A DNA stretch of 64,000 nucleotides. Source: Aquisalimonas sp007126095 (GTDB taxonomy: Bacteria; Pseudomonadota; Gammaproteobacteria; Nitrococcales; Aquisalimonadaceae). The stretch spans positions 1 through 64,000 of the forward strand of contig NZ_JBLWFT010000010.1 in the NCBI RefSeq assembly GCF_048323695.1, written 5' to 3'. The notes beneath the pieces were generated by a model. That model was not told the DNA's origin. It saw only the letters and a program-made list of their open reading frames with translations, and did not search any database. The position numbers and the translations under genes are program-made. This document shows, piece by piece, positions 58,851-64,000 of the stretch (position 1 is its first letter; the number at the start of each line of letters is the position of its first letter).

Positions 58851-59513
58851 CTAGTCCGGATCCGGCATGTTGTCGCTCAGCTCCACCACCAGCTCCGCGG
58901 CCTGCTCCTGCTGCTCCGGCGTCATGGCCTCGCCGGCCATATCCCCGGCCACGGCGCCGCTGGCGCCACCGATCACGGCGCCCATGGTGCCGTCGACCTC
59001 ACGGCCCGCGACGGCCCCACTGGCACCACCCAGCAACTGCCCGAACCGCCTCGACAGCCCTTCGCGGCTGGCGGCGCTGCCGGAGGCCGACCAGACCACG
59101 GCGCCGTTGTCCACATCGATCATCTGCGCGGACATGCTCATGCTGTCGCCGTACTGCGGCACGTTCACGACAATGGCCGTATCCACATTGAGGATGCGGC
59201 CCAGCTCCGCGGCGCCACTCGTGGTCGTGGCGTCGCTGTGCTGGAAGTCCTGTTCATCCATGACTTCGCGAATCTGTGATCGCTCCACGGGGCTGTAACC
59301 CTTGCGGAGCAGTGACTCGTTGAACATCCCCGCCACCTGGTTCTGGGCGGCTTCGCTGCCATCTGCCCCTTCCACTGCCACCACCGCCACCCGTTCGACG
59401 CTGGCGAAGTCGTAGTTCTGGTCGTGCTGCCCGCTGACGTCCGTGGTAGCGCAGCCCGCCAGAAACAGAGCGCCCGCCCCGGCCGCCCCCAGTACCGCTA
59501 TGCCCTTTCGCAT
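58851..59513 (-). CDS. Lipoprotein, CsgG/LpoB-like
   Basis: A 220-residue lipoprotein with lipobox GALFLAGCATTD (Cys 21). The core resembles CsgG/LpoB-type folds (VERVAVVAVEG, ESLLRKGYSPVERSQIREVM, ILNVDTAIVVNVPQYGDSMS). A glycine-zipper segment (GAVIGGASGAVAGDMAGEAM, about 180-200) suggests membrane or helix packing. GGAGG precedes ATG 59513. It is probably co-transcribed with the membrane gene upstream, 38 bases away. Confidence 0.75.
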   Translation of the reverse strand: MRKGIAVLGAAGAGALFLAGCATTDVSGQHDQNYDFASVERVAVVAVEGADGSEAAQNQVAGMFNESLLRKGYSPVERSQIREVMDEQDFQHSDATTTSGAAELGRILNVDTAIVVNVPQYGDSMSMSAQMIDVDNGAVVWSASGSAASREGLSRRFGQLLGGASGAVAGREVDGTMGAVIGGASGAVAGDMAGEAMTPEQQEQAAELVVELSDNMPDPD

Positions 59514-59551
59514 GGTGCCTCCGATTGTGCTTGTCGCGTTATTGGTCATCG

Positions 59552-60550
59552 TTACGGCTGGCCGGATCCGGCTTCCGGCGCTGTCTCGCCGGCGCCTTTC
59601 TGCGCATCCCATCCGGTCCATTCTCCGGCCCGCTTCTTCAGCTTACCGAACTCCACCGACACGTTGTCCAGTTTGGCCTCCCATTCCGGGTTCGGCTCCT
59701 GGCCCTCGGTAACCCGGAAGAACACCTGCATGAGCGCGACCATGGCGAACGGCTCGATGACCGCAGCCTTGATCCCCCAGGCCAGAACCAGGGCCAGCAT
59801 CAGCGTCAGCGCACCAGCGGTGCCCGGAAACAGAGCCACCAGACCGGCCGCCGGCCCCAGGGCGATGAGAAAGACCAGAAACGTCAGCCCCCAGATGAAG
59901 AACGTGAGGAAAAACGCGTTCTTCAGGAACGCCATGTAATTCTGCGCATAGAGCACCAGCGCTCGCCGGCTGGACTCCCAGGGGTTATCCGACCGGGTGC
60001 GGATGTTGTAGGCAAGAATCACCTCATCGAGGAAGGTGAGCGATAACCGCACCACCGTACCCACGAAACGCGCCAGACCCTGCAGTGCTGGAATGGGGAC
60101 AATGTTGACGGCGCTGAAGAAGACTTTGTTGAATGCCTTGAGAATGCCCTTGATCAACTGATCCAGTCCGAACAGCACCGAGGATTCCACGAACCGATCA
60201 CGCACGATCGTCTGGGCGTGCTCGATCTGCCCGCGGCCTTCGGGCAGTTCGTTGCCCTCCATGCGCTCCACCAGCACCGCGATGTGCCCGGCCTTGACCA
60301 GGTACAGCAGGTACTCCCGGAACCAGTACACCACTGCGCCCATGAGCCCGAAGCCGATGAATCCGCCCCAGACACCCCCGGCCCCGGGGTTGTCCCCGAT
60401 GTACCCCACCAGGTAACCGGCCCCTGAACCCACGCCCGTGGCGAGGATATAAGCCAGGGTGATCCCGAAATAGATCAGGAACCGAAACACCAGAAAAGGA
60501 AAGGTTGCCCGTAACAACCCGACTACGCCGCCCACCTGAAAATCTTTCAT
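59552..60550 (-). CDS. Polytopic membrane protein of unknown function
   Basis: A 332-residue protein with about six to seven hydrophobic helices (roughly 15-55, 65-90, 190-255) separated by a cytoplasmic-looking middle part (EGNELPEGRGQIEHAQTIVR). The C-terminal 50 residues are polar (FGKLKKRAGEWTGWDAQKGA). GGAG eight bases before ATG 60550 sets the start. Neighbours are the CsgG/LpoB-like lipoprotein downstream and a divergent acidic lipoprotein, so an envelope role is likely. Family not recognised. Confidence 0.7.
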   Translation of the reverse strand: MKDFQVGGVVGLLRATFPFLVFRFLIYFGITLAYILATGVGSGAGYLVGYIGDNPGAGGVWGGFIGFGLMGAVVYWFREYLLYLVKAGHIAVLVERMEGNELPEGRGQIEHAQTIVRDRFVESSVLFGLDQLIKGILKAFNKVFFSAVNIVPIPALQGLARFVGTVVRLSLTFLDEVILAYNIRTRSDNPWESSRRALVLYAQNYMAFLKNAFFLTFFIWGLTFLVFLIALGPAAGLVALFPGTAGALTLMLALVLAWGIKAAVIEPFAMVALMQVFFRVTEGQEPNPEWEAKLDNVSVEFGKLKKRAGEWTGWDAQKGAGETAPEAGSGQP

Positions 60551-60871
60551 GCCCAAGTCTCCGTTCCTGTGCGTTTAACTAGTGTGAAGCCGGCGGCCTT
60601 ACAAACGCCTTACAAGCCCGCATCGGCATTGAGATCGGTCTCGCGATTGAACAGCGGCTGGGCGTTGATGGCGGATGTGAACGTCCACCCTACGCGGGCT
60701 GCATGACCTGGCCCCAACTCGTGGCCCTCCGTCACGTCGGTGTAAGGCGGCTGTAAGGTCCGAGCTGGCACAGTCGACCCTCCGCTCCAGGCATGCCGAT
60801 CTGTAGCGGCCTCACCGCGCCAGGCAAGCGTCGCGGCACCATAAGAATCAACACCATAGAAGGGGACGATC
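60551..60871. other. 321-bp divergent intergenic region with one REP copy
   Basis: This gap separates two divergent genes and is expected to hold both promoters. The clear element is the REP-family A copy GGCGGATGTGAACGTCCACC at 60670-60689, followed by CTACG, with two mismatched stem pairs. AGGGG before the ATG at 60872 is the downstream ribosome site. Nothing else was recognised. Confidence 0.8.
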
Positions 60872-62062
60872 ATGGGCAACAGGAAATTAGGGACGATCTC
60901 GGGGGGCCTTCTGTCACCGCTTCTGCTCACCGCCTGTCTCAGTTCCGGATCGGATTCCGGGAGCGGCTCAAGCGGAAGCCCGAGTGAACCGCTGGGCGAC
61001 TTCCCCAGCGTGGACTTTGCCGGGGAACTTGACCTGGACGGCGACTACGACGGCGAAACCGGGTGGGCCACGATCTCCTCGGACACCACCACAGCCACCT
61101 TCACCACAGCAGACAACAACGCGCCGCAGGACGCGCAGATCGCGGTGGATACCGCCTACATGCTGTGGCACGTAGGCCACACGTCGCATTCGCTCTTCCA
61201 CGGCACAGTGTTCTGGCTCGTGGAATATGGAGCGATAGCAGAACAGGCGGGGGTTTCAATCGATGACATTGACGAGGATGGGGAGCTGGATGACCTACCC
61301 TGGGAACAGGGGTTCGGTTTCGGCGATAAGTGCGAAGGCGAAGACGGTCCTGGCGAATGGGAATACGAACTGACCGACGGGTACCAGGCAGGACGTGGTG
61401 AGTTCAATGACATCTGCGTGAAGAATTACCCCACCACCGACGGCGGCCCCATCACCGTCTCGGGTGAATTCGAGTGGTCTGAGGCCTCGAGTGGATTCTC
61501 CACTATCGCGAATATCCAACCGGATGACATTCCCAGCATGGTCCCGCCGGAGCAGACCGTCACGTTCTCGGACGTCACCGTAAAATGGCGGGGCGAAGAG
61601 TTCACGATGAACGGCATGAACCGCGCCAGTGAGGATACGGACCCACCCGCGAACGTCCGCGCCGTCGAGCTGACCCACGAGGGATCCGGCCAGACGTTCA
61701 AGCTGCTGAGCGAACTGGCAGGGGACGATTCCGCCCCGCGGCACACTTACCAGTTCTTCCATCCGGACCTGGGTAAATTCTGGGGGCTACCCAATCAGGA
61801 CCGCATACGTTCGGAAGAAAATCCTTTCGATTGGGTGAACTCCGAAGGTTTATTTGGTGGCGGCTCTGCACCAGATAGCTGCGAAGAAGGCGCCCGGTTC
61901 GGCGACCTGTCGATCTCGGCGGACGGAAACCCGTTATCCATGGTCGTGACACTCGCCGAATGTGACAAGTACAACATCCTCGACGGGACGGCCTCGGACG
62001 GCGGCGGGATCGGCAGCGGGGACCACGATCTTGAGATCGACGAACTCGTGTCGGACGATTGA
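60872..62062 (+). CDS. Acidic lipoprotein of unknown function
   Basis: A 396-residue protein. A lipoprotein signal peptide ends in SPLLLTACLSSG (Cys 22) and is followed by a Ser/Gly linker. The mature protein is very rich in Asp and Glu with few Lys (SIDDIDEDGELDDLPWEQG, SGDHDLEIDELVSDD), as in secreted proteins of halophiles, and has a conserved-looking WHVGHTSHSLFHGTVFW near residue 94, whose three histidines could bind metal. No known family recognised; bases 62063-62081 lead into a REP array. Confidence 0.72.
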   Translation: MGNRKLGTISGGLLSPLLLTACLSSGSDSGSGSSGSPSEPLGDFPSVDFAGELDLDGDYDGETGWATISSDTTTATFTTADNNAPQDAQIAVDTAYMLWHVGHTSHSLFHGTVFWLVEYGAIAEQAGVSIDDIDEDGELDDLPWEQGFGFGDKCEGEDGPGEWEYELTDGYQAGRGEFNDICVKNYPTTDGGPITVSGEFEWSEASSGFSTIANIQPDDIPSMVPPEQTVTFSDVTVKWRGEEFTMNGMNRASEDTDPPANVRAVELTHEGSGQTFKLLSELAGDDSAPRHTYQFFHPDLGKFWGLPNQDRIRSEENPFDWVNSEGLFGGGSAPDSCEEGARFGDLSISADGNPLSMVVTLAECDKYNILDGTASDGGGIGSGDHDLEIDELVSDD

Positions 62063-62081
62063 ACGGCGGTTGGGAGTTGAT

Positions 62082-62261
62082 GGTGGGCTTGAACGTCCAC
62101 CCGGCGGGTGCTGCGGGCTCTCCGGGAAGAACGGTGGACGTGAACGTCCACCCTACGCCAGCGCCGGACCGGTTGCCGATCCGTAGGGTGGACGTTCACG
62201 TCCACCATTATTACCAAGAAGCATCCGCCTAGCCCCCGTAGGGTGGACCTTCAGGTCCACC
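62082..62261. repeat. Four REP-family A palindromes before the ars locus
   Basis: GGTGGGCTTGAACGTCCACC at 62082-62101 (followed by CGGCG); GGTGGACGTGAACGTCCACC at 62133-62152 followed by CTACG; GGTGGACGTTCACGTCCACC at 62187-62206 preceded by CGTAG; and GGTGGACCTTCAGGTCCACC at 62242-62261 preceded by CGTAG. The middle two form a facing pair. The last copy lies just beyond the old arsH stop and is translated in the shifted frame of that pseudogene. Confidence 0.92.
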
Positions 62262-62274
62262 ATCTACAGGCCGC

Positions 62275-62681
62275 CTACGGACTGGCCACCTGGACCGGGC
62301 GATCGTCGGCCAGGCGTTCGCTGTAGCGGTCCACCAGGTAGTCGCTGATGTCGCGGGTGAGAAGCGTGAACTTGACCAGTTCCTCACCTGCCCTTCCGAC
62401 CACTCGGACAGCTTGCGCAGCTCCACCACCTTGGGATGACCCGCCGGTGCGTCGTCCGGAAGCGGCAGCCCCGACGGATTGAAGAATCGCGTCTCGGCGC
62501 CGAACGCCTCGAGAATCCGCGCCGCCTCCTCCGCCATTAGCCGGCTGTAGGAGCGCTCGCGCAGGGAGCCGTAGAGCAGCAGGATGCGCGGCTTGTGCGT
62601 GGACGGCCCCGTCACCTGCAGGCGGTCGATGGAGGGACGATCCAGGTAGGCGTCCTGGATATTCGGCATGTCGTTGGGCAT
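62275..62681 (-). pseudogene. arsH: arsH with internal deletion and frameshift
   Basis: The 5' part (ATG 62681, GGAG seven bases upstream) encodes the N-terminus of ArsH, an NADPH-dependent FMN reductase linked to organoarsenical resistance: RILLLYGSLRERSYSRLMAE (flavin site) and RFFNPSGLPLPDDAPAGHPK, up to LSEWSEGQV. At about 62383-62392 the family sequence jumps to its C-terminal end, in a different frame: EELVKFTLLTRDISDYLVDR, stopping at 62275. About 100 central codons are missing. Read straight on, the frame ends at 62229 inside a REP copy. The gene is therefore broken and probably inactive. Confidence 0.88.
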
Positions 62682-62710
62682 TGCAGAGCTCCGGATCCGG
62701 ATGTGATCGG

Positions 62711-62734
62711 GTCGTGACTGAAGTCGCTCCTACG
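62711..62734. repeat. Family B single arm
   Basis: GTCGTGACTGAAGTCGCTCC followed by TACG, between the arsH start and the arsenite exporter stop. The complement begins CGTAGGAGCGACTTCAG, again with a GTAG foot. Closest to the arm at 31973. Confidence 0.65.
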
Positions 62735-62772
62735 TGGCAGCAATGGGCACCGCCTCCCTGGCACCCGGCGGT

Positions 62773-63873
62773 TCAGCCGGCGCCCGCCCGCTGCTGCGCG
62801 GCGGCCGGGAACCGGTGGCGGGTGCGGTTGGCGATTTTCACCAGCACCAGCATCAGCGGCACCTCCACCAGCACGCCGACCACGGTGGCGAGCGCGGCAC
62901 CGGAATGCACGCCGAACAGGGCGATGGCGGCGGCCACGGCCAGCTCAAAGAAGTTGCTCGCGCCGATCATTGCACCCGGTGCCGCCACGTTGTGGGGCAC
63001 CCGCCACGCCCTGGCCCAGCCGTAGGCGATGAAGAAGATCAGGAACGTCTGCACGATCAGCGGAACGGCGATCAGCGCGATGTGCAGCGGATTGTTGAGA
63101 ATCACCTCGCCCTGGAACGAGAACAGCAGCACCAGCGTCAGGATCAGGCCGATGGGGGTCACCGGGGCCAGCCGCTTCATGAACACGTTGCCGAACCACT
63201 CGCTGCCCCGGCGCCGAATCAGCGTGACACGGGTGATATAGCCGGCGGTCAGCGGGATGACAATGTAGAGAAACACCGACAGCGCCATGGTCTCCCAGGG
63301 CACGATGATGTCGGACAGCCCCAGCAGCAGCATGACGATGGGGGCGAAGGCGAACAGCATGATGACGTCGTTCACCGACACCTGCACGAGGGTGTAGGCC
63401 GCGTCGCCGCGGGTGAGATGGCTCCAGACGAACACCATGGCCGTGCACGGCGCAGCGCCCAGCAGAATGGCGCCGGCCAGGTACTCGCGCGCAAGCCCGC
63501 CCGGGATCAGGGGCTCGAACAGGATGATCAGGAAGAACCAGGCGATGGCAAACATGGTGAACGGCTTGATCAGCCAGTTCACCGTGGTGGTGATGGCCAA
63601 CCCCTTGGGCTGCCGGCGCACGCCGAGGATCGACGAGAAGTCGATCTGCACCATCATCGGGAAGATCATGGCCCAGATGAGGATGGCCACGGGGATGGAG
63701 ACCTGAGCGTACTCGAACTGCGACAGGGCATCCGGGACCGTCGGCGCAAGCTGTCCGAGCGCCACCCCCACCATAATCGCCAGGGCCACCCAGATGGAGA
63801 GGTAGCGCTCGAACACCCCCATGCCCTCGCGGATGTCGGGGGCGTCGTCGGTCGTGGTTTCCGATTCGCTCAT
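62773..63873 (-). CDS. arsB: Arsenite efflux permease, ACR3 type
   Basis: A 366-residue membrane protein with ten predicted helices. ACR3 features are YLSIWVALAIMVGVALGQLA, the cysteine motif LLGAAPCTAMVFVWSHLTRG with the conserved essential Cys, VNDVIMLFAFAPIVMLLLGL and GASNFFELAVAAAIALFG. It extrudes arsenite with proton coupling. Alternative name acr3. It lies between a fragmentary arsC-like frame and the broken arsH. Confidence 0.94.
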   Translation of the reverse strand: MSESETTTDDAPDIREGMGVFERYLSIWVALAIMVGVALGQLAPTVPDALSQFEYAQVSIPVAILIWAMIFPMMVQIDFSSILGVRRQPKGLAITTTVNWLIKPFTMFAIAWFFLIILFEPLIPGGLAREYLAGAILLGAAPCTAMVFVWSHLTRGDAAYTLVQVSVNDVIMLFAFAPIVMLLLGLSDIIVPWETMALSVFLYIVIPLTAGYITRVTLIRRRGSEWFGNVFMKRLAPVTPIGLILTLVLLFSFQGEVILNNPLHIALIAVPLIVQTFLIFFIAYGWARAWRVPHNVAAPGAMIGASNFFELAVAAAIALFGVHSGAALATVVGVLVEVPLMLVLVKIANRTRHRFPAAAQQRAGAG

Positions 63874-64000
63874 AGGGTGCTCCGTTGCATGGTTCGGATG
63901 GCGGGTCGTGCTGTTCGATGCGCGCTCTGGCCTCTGTAATGGTCGCCCGGGCCGGGTCCTCCAGCGGCCAGTGGAGCTTACGCGTCTGCGGCGGCAGCAG
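63874..64000 (-). pseudogene. Possible 3' part of a low-molecular-weight-phosphatase-type arsC
   Basis: The minus-strand frame at the right edge reads LLPPQTRKLHWPLEDPARAT then ITEARARIEQ, resembling the end of ArsC arsenate reductases of the tyrosine-phosphatase fold (normally ...HW-x-DPA plus about 13 residues, then RATI-x-EI-x-AR). The segment between appears about 13 residues short and the frame has no stop before running into the permease gene, so it may be damaged. Only the edge is visible; gene content upstream is outside the window. Confidence 0.35.

Noticed and set aside
2125..62261. Repeated palindromes as a CRISPR array or as ordinary terminators
   Set aside because: Spacing is irregular, copies change orientation, spacers are not of constant length and no cas gene is present. 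Most copies lack a T-tract, and some lie where no transcript should end; REP elements fit better.
62229..62274. Intact small protein ending in GGPEGPPYGG downstream of arsH
   Set aside because: The last 15 codons are a REP copy read in the shifted frame; the conserved ArsH C-terminus is in another frame, so the open frame is an accident of the deletion.

Overview
The window is GC-rich, gene-dense bacterial DNA. Gene content (RfaH, RNase T, Hsp15, Grx4-type glutaredoxin, PyrC-type dihydroorotase, hexameric GDH, many TRAP transporters, acidic secreted proteins) suggests a halophilic or haloalkaliphilic heterotrophic gammaproteobacterium, perhaps Ectothiorhodospiraceae-like. That placement is inference from gene content, not a phylogeny.

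Layout. 1-1.5 kb: mobile-DNA debris (start of an IS3-type OrfA, a RecD-like SH3 fragment, a tyrosine recombinase). 1.5-6.2 kb: rfaH, hslR, a CBS protein, rraA, a phosphoribulokinase and a GAF-GGDEF protein with a lost signature. 6.2-8.7 kb: EamA transporter, RuBisCO-like protein and cupin, matching the two-enzyme core of the methylthioadenosine-isoprenoid shunt. 8.7-9.9 kb: a REP-associated tyrosine transposase (RAYT) and a redoxin. 10-13.4 kb: a DctPQM TRAP system. 13.5-18.1 kb: ketopantoate-reductase-like protein, then marR-hlyD-MFS-usp. 18.3-24.9 kb: lactate-oxidase-like enzyme, acetoacetyl-CoA synthetase and a TAXI TRAP system. 25-28.4 kb: three alpha/beta hydrolases, one a lipoprotein. 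28.5-37.5 kb: an acyl-CoA catabolic block (membrane protein, thioesterase, acyl-CoA ligase, acyl-CoA dehydrogenase, thiolase, glutaryl-CoA dehydrogenase, ETF-ubiquinone oxidoreductase). 37.7-46.9 kb: thioesterases, GGDEF-EAL, argG, alcohol dehydrogenase, gamma-carbonic-anhydrase-like protein, pyrC, rnt. 47-49.8 kb: a three-gene envelope operon. 50-58.8 kb: sodA, grxD, gdhA, a PPDK-like protein, argD-argF-chrA. 58.9-62 kb: envelope proteins of unknown role. 62.2-64 kb: a decaying arsenic operon.

The most striking signal is repetitive. At least 23 copies of a 20-bp palindrome (consensus GGTGGACNTNNANGTCCACC) lie almost only between genes, many with GTAG at one foot and many as pairs whose GTAG ends face each other. 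This is the architecture of REP/BIME elements, and the window also carries a RAYT with one copy directly upstream. Two such pairs, sharing an identical 19-nt spacer in inverted orientation, bracket panE. Paired base changes keep stems intact in some copies, and one copy has become the C-terminal codons of a thioesterase. A second GTAG/GTGG palindrome family and a separate 29-bp inverted repeat are also present.

Other points of interest: the RLP-cupin pair; a promoter plus terminator-like hairpin in the argD leader; a perfect 7-3-7 operator candidate between the acyl-CoA dehydrogenase and thiolase genes; an arsH with an internal deletion and frameshift; and a KaiC-like domain without Walker A fused to a PPDK-type ATP-grasp domain. 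No rRNA, tRNA or CRISPR array was seen.
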